A stretch of 64,000 bases of DNA. Source: Lathyrus oleraceus. Its lineage: Eukaryota; Streptophyta; Magnoliopsida; Fabales; Fabaceae. Location of the stretch: the NCBI RefSeq assembly GCF_024323335.1, contig NC_066585.1:535364082-535428081 (forward strand), written 5' to 3'. The position numbers were made by a program, and so were the translations under genes. Below the pieces are notes generated by a model, which did not search any database, was not told the origin of the DNA, and saw only the letters and a program-made list of their open reading frames with translations. Positions 35,513 to 47,798 of this stretch are shown piece after piece; the stretch's first letter is position 1, and every line of letters begins with the position of its first letter.

Positions 35513-38500
35513 TCACCTTCGCTTTGCAGCATTACCATGCTGATGCTGATGCTGATTTGCCTTACTATCAGTTTTGATCCTGTCAGCGTACATGGGAAGG
35601 CGAATTATCTCATTTATTTCATTCAACAAGTCTTCCTCTGTGATGTTGTCTTTTATGCTTCGCATCACCTGTAATAAATTAAGTAAATGGTTGAAACAAA
35701 GTACAAATTAAGAGATGAGACATTAAAAAATGGGAGTTAGTATTGTACCTTTCTGTAAGTATTAAACTCATTTGGAGTTGATTTATCTGTCCTAATTCGC
35801 AAGAATATCCATTCCAGGTTATCAAAATCCCAAGTACACTCAATTATCTTTCCCGAATAAAGTGAAGGATCCGAACCATCTGCATATTTAACGCTATCAG
35901 AAAGCAATTGAAACTAAAACAATACAAAGTTGGACAGATAAAACAAAATGAACTTCGTCTGACCTGGGAAAGCAACCTTATTCCCATCCATGAGTTTCTT
36001 CTTTCCCCGCTCATTCACAAAAAGTAGCTCCCGATCACCTTCGACCTGCCAATAGAAGCAACTACAAATTAATAGCAGTATCAATATCAAACAACTGACC
36101 AAGTAATATCAGAATTCCAAACACGATTCAAAAGAAGGTGGTGATAACCTCAAACAGAAAGTCAACTGAATTTAAATTTGCGTATTTCCACTTCAAGAGT
36201 CCTTCATGAGTACGTGGTACATAAGGATCGTCCCAGCCCTGGTAAATAATATAATCAGTAACAAACTTTATGAATCCAAAACAAAAGGAAAAGAATAACA
36301 TTATAAGTTAACAAGGATTTGTAAGTAAAAGGAATGGAGCAGGAAGAAGAGGTAGTCTATGTACATTGGTTCTTTTCCTTCCAAATCCTTAGCCAGACTA
36401 TATCAATAATGAGCCACAAAGATTTATTCTTTACTGATTATTGTGTAGATCCCATTTAAGAAGGTAATCAACAGATTCAAAAGACAAGATCCAAAAAGTG
36501 GACAACAAGCAACGATTAAAACAACAATAACTGCGTGACTTGCTAGCATGCCACATAACAGAAATTCTCATTCTGGTGTCTAGTACACTTGAAAGTGACC
36601 ACTGATCATGATCGCCAATTACAACCCACCTGAAATATGAGACCATCTGCCTCATGTGAGAGTCTTTTGATGAACTCCTTTAAAAGCTTTGTGACAGTAG
36701 AAAGCAACCAAAAATCTTTCCTCCTCACCTAAACATTTTAAAAATATCAAGAATCAGCCAAAAGAGAAAAATGAGGATTCATGTATTCTGTGATCAATTT
36801 AAGGTTCAAGATGCATGCCCTGAATGGTTCCAGATCATATCTGTAGTAAGGATTTCTGCTCTGGTATATATGTTGCCGTTCATAGTTCCTAGGTTCAATC
36901 ACTTCTTTCTCAAGCATCTTCCATCTTTCACAGAAGGGTCGCTGCACCAAGTTTGATTCGATAATCAATAAGTATACACAGCTACCAAGAATCAAGAAAC
37001 GCAAGTAGAGCAGATAAAAACAACTCAGAAAACATTGAAACATTCCAAACTATGATGAATCAAACCAATGTTCACCAGAGTATCTTAGACAAAATCACTC
37101 GACAGACAAATGTGAATAAGACTGCAACTGCAACTGTTACATACCAAACATTGATTGGAATCATGAATTTTTTTTCTTAGTTAGGAAGGCATTTAAACTT
37201 TGTTTCCGATTAATACACATGCCAAAGCCAAGTTCTGATAGGAACATTACACATAAAAACATGTTTATGCAGCCATAAATTTATATTTAATTAAATGCAG
37301 GATCCTTCTGAATTCCAATATTCCAATCAAACAAAAAGATGCAAAGAAGTTCAAGAGGTAAGGAGGAAGATGATTTAACAAAAAAATATGTTAAATATGC
37401 GCCTGACTGATCTGAATGACTAATTGTGGGTTTTATATCCCTATTATATAGCCAAACAAGACCAAAAGAAATCCGAAAACTAACAAAGATACATGCAATC
37501 AAAGTGACCTGTGCAATCTAAGTAAATAACCAAAATATAACTGGACAAAATATAGGACTGCCTCCCATCAGACTCTGATAGCATGTTAGGGAAGTGATAA
37601 ACATAGATACAAATGATGGAATTGGTGTCTAACCTACATAGCTGAGGTGAAAATAATAAATGCACAATATTACAGCTATCTATTTCCTTTTAGCAATTCT
37701 ATGACAGAAATTAGATCACCCAGCATTATTTTGCACAATAACTTCTAAACCGAACCTCTATTATTGAAACATGGTTGATTGCCATAAGATCATATATAAG
37801 GTATCTTCTCTCCTGCTTATTTGAATCTGGCAATGTATCGATAACCATCTCGCCATCAAGTAATGTGAAATGGTGGGTCTTCTCACCCAAACCCTTAGAA
37901 CCAAAAAATAACAAATTCTCAGTCTCTGCAAATTTATAACAAAGCATAGTATAATATGTCTCTAAGCTGCACACTGATTTCATATTGTAATATAATTACA
38001 ATCAAGAAGCTTATTATGAGCCAAGTAACAAACTTACAGCTTTAACCAAAGCAAATTGACATTACTTATCATAACTACAGTACATCATCAAAATTACATA
38101 TGCTGTATACCACTCCAGATAAAGCATTTATCTAATAGGACGGGTTCTATATGAGAATATAAATTTAAATAAGCATGGGCAACAGTTTGTAAAAGATAGA
38201 TGCAGTTTCTAGAGGACATACCAACTTGGAGTTGGTTACAGCTGTCAACAAGCTACAGCTGTTCTTAACAAACTATTACACATGCTTTAGTTAAATGTAT
38301 AGTTTCGTAGAACTTGCAAGGGAATAAATTGGAAAAACATTCAGTGCAAAAAAGGCTAGAGAACTTTATGGAGAACAGAATCATATTTTTCCAAGTACGG
38401 TTAGGGTGATTTAGCCAGGTTATGAAAAATCAAGGTTAGCATAAAATAGAACATAGCTGAAAACTGCAAAATGTTGTGAGGACTTGCAAGAATAGAGGCA

Positions 38501-41500
38501 TAGCGAGAAAGAAAAATGCCAGACTTAACAGCAAGAAAAGTCACCACTGAGACAATGTTAAAACAGTATTTTGGAACTGCATTGCTCATAGTACATAGTA
38601 GAATATATAGAGACAAAGAGTTTACTGCAAGCTAATCATTAAGTAACCAACAGATCACTAGATAATGTAAAGTAACTATCATAATTATGGCTGATAATGG
38701 TATTTACACATGTTGCAAAATCTACTTATGTTGAATAATCTACAAAGCAGCATACATACATCATTCAAACTCCTGCAAGGAAACCTCATTTGGACCCTTC
38801 GACAATTAAAACTTCTATCAATCAAGTAACACCCATCCATTGTTATTAACATCATATACCGTGTACCATCAGCCTTCCATGTTGCATAATAATAACGCTG
38901 TCGTAATAACTGCAAATTATCCCTGCATACCATCATAGCAAAATTTAATATAGATACACTGACAAAAATGTCACATTAATTAGGAACAATGTTTTGAAAT
39001 CAATATATCAGTAAATTTACAAATAAACAAAAGTGCATAAATAATTAAATTTAAGTTAATGGATATTCGGTGTCAGTGTAAAGAGTTTAGACTATCAATC
39101 AATCACAACCATTAGACCTTTAGAAATATTTGACTTTTATCATAATTATCTTTAAAGTCATGCCCATGAATAGTAGTAATGGGCTGAAAGTATAAAACTC
39201 TTCACATATGAATGTGTTGAACATATGGGCAAAAACATTTTTTTAAGTCAACTTTTAAATATGAGGAAAATCTCACAATACCAATTAAATTAATATATAA
39301 CATATCAAAACATGATTTAATGGCTTAAATAAATAGGACCTGTTGAGAGAAACTGGGTGTGAACCTGGAAACTGTGTATGTCCTCTGGCCTGCATACTAG
39401 AAGTTAGTGAACTGGCAGTACCAAGGATTAGAGGTCCATAAAGCAGGTAAATCATAAAAATGAAAAAGGGAAAAGAAATGTGTGATCTGTGAACAGCTTT
39501 AAAAAAAACAATGGTATTTCCATAAAAGCAATTTAGAACACAGAATTACAAAAGAATATACTGTGTCTGGTTTTTTTGATGAACAATCAAAATAAATAAT
39601 GGCCAATAAAAATTCCAGCCCTGCAACTAAGTCAATATTTACAGAACAAATGAAGCATCATGAATCAGAAAGAGTTATTCATACACATTTTCCACAAACA
39701 CGCACCGTAAAATGTCTCACATACTGACCTACAATTCAACATGAAAAAAGTGCATAGCAATATATATGTCCCTGTTGAAAGTACTCTTATTTCAGAGTAC
39801 GTTTATATTTTATTCCAATGATAAAAGTGCTCCTTTGGGGAGAATGCATAAAGGCACTCCACAAGTTAAAGAGTGATTTTATGAAATAAAATAAAATGCA
39901 ATGAACATAAAAATAATTAGTATCCAGGCTAATAATGAGTAAATATTTCAACAGTCACATCATAACCAAATTTACCGAAAATGAGAAACAGACAACTATA
40001 AACACAAATGAAAAAAAAATCAAGTAATCAGGATAAGAGTACATGTGCTCCAAATAGTAGGAAGAGGAAAAACCCTCAAATGAAAGATACTAATAGTGTA
40101 ATGAAAGGTACAATAGGTCCAAGCAAATATAAAACAATAAGTCCAAGCAAATAAAATGAAAGGTACAATAGTGTAATGTAACAAAAAAAAAAGGATTGGA
40201 TCATTGTTAAAAACTTGACGAATATACACTATCAATTCCTTTGTTGTAATATAAGTGAATAAAAATGGAAAGATGCAATGGCATAATTAAAATTCATAAT
40301 TCATAATTTTAATAACAAGTTCTCAAATCTAAAGAGTAACCCTATGCATGAAAATAAAAAGACCTACCCCAACACCCAATCTAAGTGTTTGATAACAGAA
40401 CTGTCGAAATGCATCTTGCTGATCACTGGGTATCTCATCTCCTAAAACGTCATCATTCGTCATCAGAGTGCCTGTCTCATGGTTCTCCTAAAAAATTGGG
40501 AAACATTTCAAGTTTAAAACATGGTACATGGCTGAGTCCACAATTTTTATGAGTATTATTAGTATGTTACCATTTGTCTTAAACTACGCAAGGATAAATT
40601 ACAACCTCCATTAATAGATGCTTAATTATAGTCACTCATTCCCCTCTATTTTGAAAAAACAAACTTACCTTTATTTAGAGAATGATATGTGCTACATTTT
40701 ACTCTTTTTTTAATGTGAAAGACGCACTTTGGATCAATTTTTCTGTGATTATTGGCATCATCGGCAGCTAATTTTGATCCTTAGTATCAAATTTTGGACA
40801 AAAATGAAGATAAAATGAAGATTCTGGTTAACATTTATATCTATATTTTTACTAAAATAACATTTGATTGGAGGAAAAATCAATTGGACACTTCTCATCG
40901 TGCATACAAATCTGCACTAAAGAGTAGCAGTGTATCACTTTTCATTTAGAAGGGTACATGAGTGTAATTTTAAAGATCAGATGTGAGCAGTTATTTACCC
41001 AATTACACAACAAGTAGGTAGGCAATGTAGTTAGGTAACACAAGACAAAATGGACAGACCCGAATAGACGAGCTTCACACTCAAACCCTTCGTGCGCAGA
41101 TAATATCAAGGTCCATTAACAGATTAAGGATAGTCTTTCACATCATCTCAGGCTTTGGACCTAACTCAACACAACATAAATAAACAACTTCTGAAGTGAA
41201 GATTTCCTAAACTTTATGACCTCTATTTATGACATATTTCTAGCCAAAGTGGACTTGGGTTTTAGTTTAAAATTCCCCAAACGACATCATAGATGAACCT
41301 TTGAAGTAGAAATGGAAGGAGAATCACTCTATAAAGCACAAAGGAAGAAGTCACTGGTCCTGTCTTACAGACAATCCACTCCATAAAGCGCTGTTAGAAT
41401 TAGAAGGAGATTCTGTCTTACAAGGTTATGTCCAGATCAGTGTTAAAAGGACTCTGCCCTGACCACCCTCAACAACAGTTTATCCTTGAACCCTTTCACA

Positions 41501-44500
41501 TCCAAGGCAACGAACAAGCACATAAGGATGAAATCAAGCTGGTGAAGGAGATCAGCGAAACTATTGTGAAGATTAGGGTGGCTTTGAATCTCATGGGCCA
41601 ACTTTTCATATACTTGAATGTTGTTGTCCGCATGGGCCAATTCAAGAACCAAGTTTGACTTCCTTCTTTTGTTCCTCTAGTGTAGAAACTCTTCATTTGG
41701 GTTTAGGTAATCAAACACTGAAAGTCTTTTGAAATCCATGGCTACTAGAAACACTATTCTAATTCTGAAAAAACCCAATCCTTCTAACATATTAAAAAAG
41801 AATGTGTCTCCCTTCGATTTTAAGACAATTACATTTAGAGTCCTATATTGGATGAGATATAGTTTGAACATAAGCTTATAAGAACAGAACAGGCAGTGCT
41901 CAGCTTACCAGTTGGTTTTGTAAGGGTTAAGTTAAGCCTAACTAAAATTTGAAAACTATAAAAGTTTTGCATAGGAAAAAGTTAAAACTACATTTTGTGA
42001 AAGATAGTGAGAGCAACAAATGAAAACAAAAAAATATTCTCATGGTAGACAGGCCCTTATATTACTTAATGGATTTCTCAAGAAAAAATCTAGTCCCTAT
42101 CAAGAGTATCATAAAAAATAGGATTTACACTAAATCCCTTTAGAAAATAGAAAAGGCCAAAATATCAAAATTCACTATTAATATTATCCACACCTGCAAA
42201 TCAGGGCCTGGTACTCCATCATCATCGTCATCTGGAACTGCTTCGCCATTTAGATCAAGTTCAGAAGACCTTTTCCATTCTGGAGTAGGAGGACAAACTA
42301 CCATCTCAGGTTTTTTTTCATGATAAAATGCGTATAATGCATCAATATAATCAGGTTTATAGATTCCTGGAGGGCGCGCTTCAGAAAAGATTTTAATTGC
42401 CTACAAATTGAGAAAAAGGTATATTTATTGAACTTGAATGCCTTAAACAGGCAAACAGGGTGATAAAGAGAGCTACAGTAACAAGGTGACTCCAAAACTG
42501 ACCTGTGTGACAGACATTGACATAGCACGCATTAGATAGTGGATAATCATGTATCCGGTACGGTTATGCCCGTGTGTACAGTGAACAAGTATATACTTCT
42601 TTGACTGCTTCTGGCGTGACAAAAATTGTATAACCTGAAAATAATAGTAATAATATTGTTAAAAAACTAATAATCATGGTAATCCTTGCACCTTTGAAGA
42701 GAGCTATTTGGCAGACTAGGTTATTTGAGACATTTGGCTTTTATTTGGCGTAGAGCAGGGTATTGCTTCCTTGATGTTTTCTTATTTACAATGGTTTTTT
42801 CTTTAGGCTTTTAAAGAATGATCTATTATCCTCCAAATTAAATCATCCTATGCATTGCTAAGAAACGGAAATAGAAGCTAAATTCTTCTAAATTACTCCC
42901 TTCGTCCAATGAGTGACCCAATTGACCATTTCATACACAAATTAAGAAAAATGTACAAATGAAAGAGAGAATAATGTTTTTACTAAAGTACCCCCTTATT
43001 AAGTATTGGTGGTGATGAAAGTAGTAGTAATTAGAGGGTACGATTGGAAAAAATATTGCCTTTTAAAAGGAAAATGGACATTCATTTTTCGGACAACTTT
43101 TTTTACAAATGGGTCACTTCTTGTGGAACGGAGGGAGTACTATGCATGGCTAAATAGTATCAAAAAAGAAACAAACCTCATAGACAAACTGATTCACAGA
43201 TAAATTATCAGGTACAGAACCACGCCCCCTGCATTGAATCTAGACAAAAACAACGATCTTCAAATATAAGAACAAGAAAGAGATGTCAAAGTTTTAAAGA
43301 AAGTTGTAAAATATTGAGATGGTGAATTAAATATGTATACTACAAACCTTAACATGCTTGATACCCTCTTTTTTTAAATCCGTCACTGGATAGTATCGAG
43401 AGGTGTTTGTCAAATCAATCACCAGACCAAGCTGCAAATCAAGAGAATAAAATGTAAAAAAGCAATAAATTTTATGTATACAAGTTTTTTTGTAGGATAT
43501 AGAACATTCAGTCTCTCTAAATTGAACTCTTAAGACAAATATCAAAGATATAGCTCTTCTTTTATATATGGGTACAAGTTTAAAAATTCATTTCGATTAC
43601 TACTACTCTAAAAATCAAATCTAAGAAAAAGTCAACCACGGAGCATAGAAAATAACAAACAGATAAACAAATATCTAAATAAAATATTACATTTTTAGGA
43701 TTAGCTCTACTTACTTTCCTCCCTAAAACTCTCTGTTGATGTATCACTTGTTTAAATGAGTATCTTTTACCAGGAAAAATGCAGTCATTGAATGATTCAC
43801 CGAGAGGAACTTTAGAAGGTATCATACAACAAATCTCCTGGCCAGATGCAGGGCAATCTAACCAACCTGTATGAAAAGAATAAAGTAATACATAAGTTTT
43901 TTCGTTCACATGTAAATCAATAGTAATATGTGACAAAATGTATTCCAATAATCTCAAACATGACAAGTAAATTATAACAGCTTTGAATCTGGATTTAATA
44001 AATAAACTTATTTATTTGCTAACAGTGACAACCAACTGAACAATTGCTAGCTGACTCAATACCAACTGAATCAGTGCATGGCAGAGGCTTCAAAAACGCG
44101 AAGGCGAAGTGTCAATACTCTAATATTCCCCGTCAAACTCAAGGTGGCTGAAACATAGAATAATAATCCAAGACCCTAGCTTTATCATACAATTCATTAA
44201 GCCTTAGGGCTAAAAAAGTCTTAAACAGAGAATCAACCAGCTATTCCTCGGTTGATCAAGCATAAATTAGTCAACTTGCTATTTAAAGCCCTAATATAGC
44301 TATAAGACTGTGTCCTACGGCAGATTCTGTCAAGTTAACCAAATCAGTTAACTTGCTATTTAGAGCCCTAAAATGGTGATTGGTCGTGACTCGTCTGACC
44401 AACCACCATTTTAAAATTTTCGTGCACCATTTAATCTCATGAGTCATGGCCCAGACTGGTGTGAAACCTTGAAACACTTCAGACAGTGCCACTCATCCTG

Positions 44501-46441
44501 TTCCTAGAGATCGCGTCGCCCAAACCCAATTCACTCTCAGTCACACGTGGAAAGCTTCTACTGCATGTGAAGTTTGTGCACCACCCTACAATCCATTTTC
44601 TGTGGCTACCTTTCTTGTACGATTTAGCTTAGCATGTTGATGTTGCTACGTGATTCCTAGGTCAGGGGCTCTCTAATCACTTTATCAAGAAAGTTGAGGA
44701 CATTCCCAATGAGGGCAAAGGGAAATGATCAAGTGTACAGTGCCAATTTGTCTCATTGCTTTGGCAATCTATTGATCCCAAGTTGTTGTTCACTTCCGTT
44801 CGTTTAAACATACTATGATATTCGAAGAAAGTTCCACAAGTGTAATCCAATGATGTGCACAGAACAGAGGCAGTATGACTCTTTCTACAATCTTGTCACT
44901 CTTCAAATGACATATCATGATGTGCCCACATACTTAAATTGAACAAAAACCACAATTAAAGAGATCAAGTATATCCTTAAGATGGCTTTTGTGCCTCGTG
45001 ATCTTCATAAAAACCATAGTGATAAAATCAGATGTTCCTGATGTAAACAATCTCATTAACAGTTTTTAAGAGGTCCCTCTTCTGCACTTTGTCCTAACCA
45101 GATTCCCCCACATTTGTCTCTATTCTGACTAATCATGGAGGTTACAGCCATGAGGGGGACAAAGAATATTGAAGGCTAATCTGACTAATGATGGATTTTG
45201 GGATCTAGTGTTTCTAATCACATAACCATTAACTCTACTCTTATCTCCATGCTTCCTAGATTTAAAGGAGGATAACAGGATAGCTTGAAGGCTAATTTCA
45301 GTTAGCTAGTGCTCCCTTGTAAAGTTTAAATATTTCAGATGCTATTCTAATGAAAGAACTCAAATGGCATAAGTTAGTTACCCATTAACAATATTCTTCA
45401 CTTTTTCATAATATCATCAAGTTTCATCAATACATAACAAATCCACTTCAAATATAGGTCAAATTAAAGATAGAATTGTATTAAGAAATATCTTATTTCT
45501 ATCACATTGTTGATTATCACTGGCAGCAACATGGAAAGAAACACTTACCTGGAGGAAGCCTACTTGTATCATATGACTTAGGGTTTTTTGTATGAAATTG
45601 TTGATCATATCGAGGTGATTGTGATCGATTCACAGGTCTATCATCTGGACGTTCTCTTTTCAAGCGTCTCTTTCTTTCCTCGCGCTCCTAAAAAAAAGAA
45701 ACAACAACGCAGGACTTGTGTTAATGAAAAGACAAGTAAGGATAATATACAGATTGAAACTCTAATAACTAATGAAACTCACGTATATATTTGTTAGCCA
45801 AAAAGAATCATCATTTCAAAAGTCAAAAGTCAAAAGTCAAAACTGCTTGACACATTCAATTTAACAGACAACACTAAAATTTGGATAGAATTCAACATTA
45901 ATCATACATCATACGTTTTTCTTTTATTGCAACTTGCAGAGAAATGAAATATTCAAAACAAGTTAAACTATCCACTCATTAAAATGACAAGTTAGAATTA
46001 AATAGATGTGGAACTATAATACAACACAAATGTGTGCTATCAAGTCTAAAGAAAGTCCCAAATCGGATTATTGACATAGCCGCAGAGGTCCAATTGCATG
46101 GGCTAACATGGTTTTTATGGTATGAAATATAGATTCAGTTCCTTTACCCACTACAACTCTAAAAAACTATAATTCATAATGCCACGTCCACTCTTTAAAA
46201 TGTGGAAGTCCCAAGCTCACAAGTCATAATTAAATACCAAGAAACTAGAACCGCGGCCAACATACGGTCAGTTGTGATGAAACCAGATAAAATAAAGAAA
46301 AACGAGAAATAATACCCGACGTGCTATAGCAGCTCCACTTTCTATGTGGTCATCAGGTGCAGTATACTCTTGAACATGTATCTTCTCTTCGTAAACATCT
46401 TCATCTTCCTCCTCCGGTACCGGAGACGCATTCAAATCCAT
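35513..46441 (-). CDS. Bifunctional mRNA-capping enzyme (RNA 5'-triphosphatase + guanylyltransferase)
   Basis: Seventeen coding exons read right to left: 46316-46441, 45549-45687, 43715-43866, 43348-43431, 43177-43239, 42503-42634, 42194-42400, 40368-40487, 39340-39389, 38760-38922, 37756-37893, 36819-36941, 36630-36728, 36149-36238, 35964-36045, 35749-35879, 35513-35668. They join in frame to 684 residues, close to Arabidopsis homologues. The N-terminal triphosphatase has the cysteine-phosphatase loop HCTHGHNRTG (Cys207, Arg213). The guanylyltransferase has the nucleotidyl lysine motif KADGTRY (Lys374), LLDGEM (423-428), DGLIFQ (527-532) and LLKWKY (546-551), in the order of the covalent nucleotidyltransferases. 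The C-terminal OB-fold follows. The enzyme acts in the nucleus on nascent Pol II transcripts. All introns are GT-AG except intron 12, which is GC-AG. Both active sites are intact. Confidence 0.95.
40488..42193. other. Intron 7 of the capping enzyme
   Basis: A 1.7-kb intron. A more GC-rich block at about 41040-41700 has short open frames on both strands (for example 41443-41652 minus). They match no family I know and may be a decayed insertion. Confidence 0.35.
42896..43137. mobile_element. Stowaway-like MITE in capping-enzyme intron 5
   Basis: A 242-bp element begins CTCCCTTCGTCC and ends GGAACGGAGGGAG, with TA on both sides (42894-42895 and 43138-43139). The subterminal TGAGTGACCCA pairs with TGGGTCACTTC. 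It ends 39 bp from the donor site of exon 5. It is related to, but not a copy of, the MITE at 12935. Confidence 0.85.
43867..45548. other. Intron 2 of the capping enzyme with unidentified insertion
   Basis: A 1.7-kb intron. Between about 44060 and 45300 the composition shifts, and broken frames such as FYNLVTLQMTYHDVPTYLN occur on the plus strand, suggestive of an old retroelement-like insertion. A repeated GTTAACTTGCTATTTA-type motif occurs near 44273 and 44346. The family was not identified. Confidence 0.3.
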
Positions 46442-47798
46442 AGCAACTATCATCAAGCATCGAAAAACATTCACGCGCCACAATAAAAATCCGAAAAACA
46501 CTAGTTCACCTCCTATTACATATAACAATCCTTTAGTGTCTGCATCATTCAAACAAGTTCAATCAATTCTAATAAACGAACTAAACAATAAAATCCTACT
46601 AATAAAATAGTTGATTCCTAAATACACGCTAATCATTTTTTGATGCACGTGAATAATGAAGAACGAAAATCACAGTTGTTTTCTCTTTCAGTCGCATAAT
46701 CAAATCCTACTCCAACTTCGCGTCACGTACGAAGAATCAAAACGAAACTTGAAATTAAAGAAAAGTAAGAGTATGGAAAAGTCACGATTTCACGAACCTG
46801 TGTATAGAAACGAGAGGGGATCGACTATGAAATGGAGAATTCGTGATCGAGAAGGGGGAAAATGAGCCCTACGATAGAGTCCGTGGGGAAACCCTAGAGA
46901 GATGAAGAGTGAGGTTTGTTTGTTGGGGTTAGATAGAGAAAGAGAGAACAAGTGAGGTTTGTTGTTGTTGGCTTATTATTATCATTATTTTGTTTTATTA
47001 ATTAAAACGAACGGAATGAAAGGAAAAAAAAAAAAGGCAATTTTTGAAAAATTAAAAATGTATTCTTTTTCGGATGATCCGTTTATTTTCTATAAAATTG
47101 AACGCCAACGAATGACATATCCCAATTATATTTAATTTTTATTTAGAATTACATCTCCGAATGTTTTCCTAATATATTTTGGATATGCATATCGAAAAAT
47201 AGTTCAGATAGTTTAAACTAAAAACAGAGATAGTATGAGTAAGATCCCGACGAGTAGTATGTCGTCGCAGATCCGAATTTGAAGCGGGGGTTTTGCGTCA
47301 TTCAAATACACAATATAAGATGGGAATATGCATTTATTCTCTTGTTATGTATTTTGTAGAAAATATGGATTGAGAAACACCCTATATTGAGTCACTTTAG
47401 ACCTTAGAAACTTTATCATTGCATAATATCATTTTTCAAAGATTTTTCTCCGATTATATCATTTTTCAAAGATTTTTCTCCGGTTATATCCTCATTTTTT
47501 ACAAAAGGATGTTTACATATATGCATATCTGAAAAGTTTCCTAATGGTTTTTTTAATATGTATGAGATTTAATCGAATATGTATATTCATAATTTGCCCT
47601 AAGCCAGAACATGTGTATGCAAAAACAAAAAATACAAACCATAAAATTTGTAAACTGAAACAATCGACATTAACACCATTATTGTTGGATATATATTACT
47701 TATGTATTAAATTATATCAAGATAAATCGTTTACGACAATACATTCAAAAAAAGTGTATCGATTACAATCTAAAATGTCTCAAAAGATGTGTCACCGT
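46442..47798. other. Capping-enzyme 5' region and intergenic DNA
   Basis: A likely non-coding first exon (about 46793-46930 on the minus strand, ending TACACAG/GTTCGTG) could join an acceptor TGATGATAG just 5 bases before the ATG, giving a 5' UTR intron. The rest is AT-rich. A 2 x 30 bp direct repeat (ATTTTTCAAAGATTTTTCTC at 47431 and 47461) is present. No other gene is seen. Confidence 0.45.

Noticed and set aside
37726..37983. 85-codon frame as a separate gene
   Set aside because: It is exon 11 of the capping enzyme with read-through into both introns.
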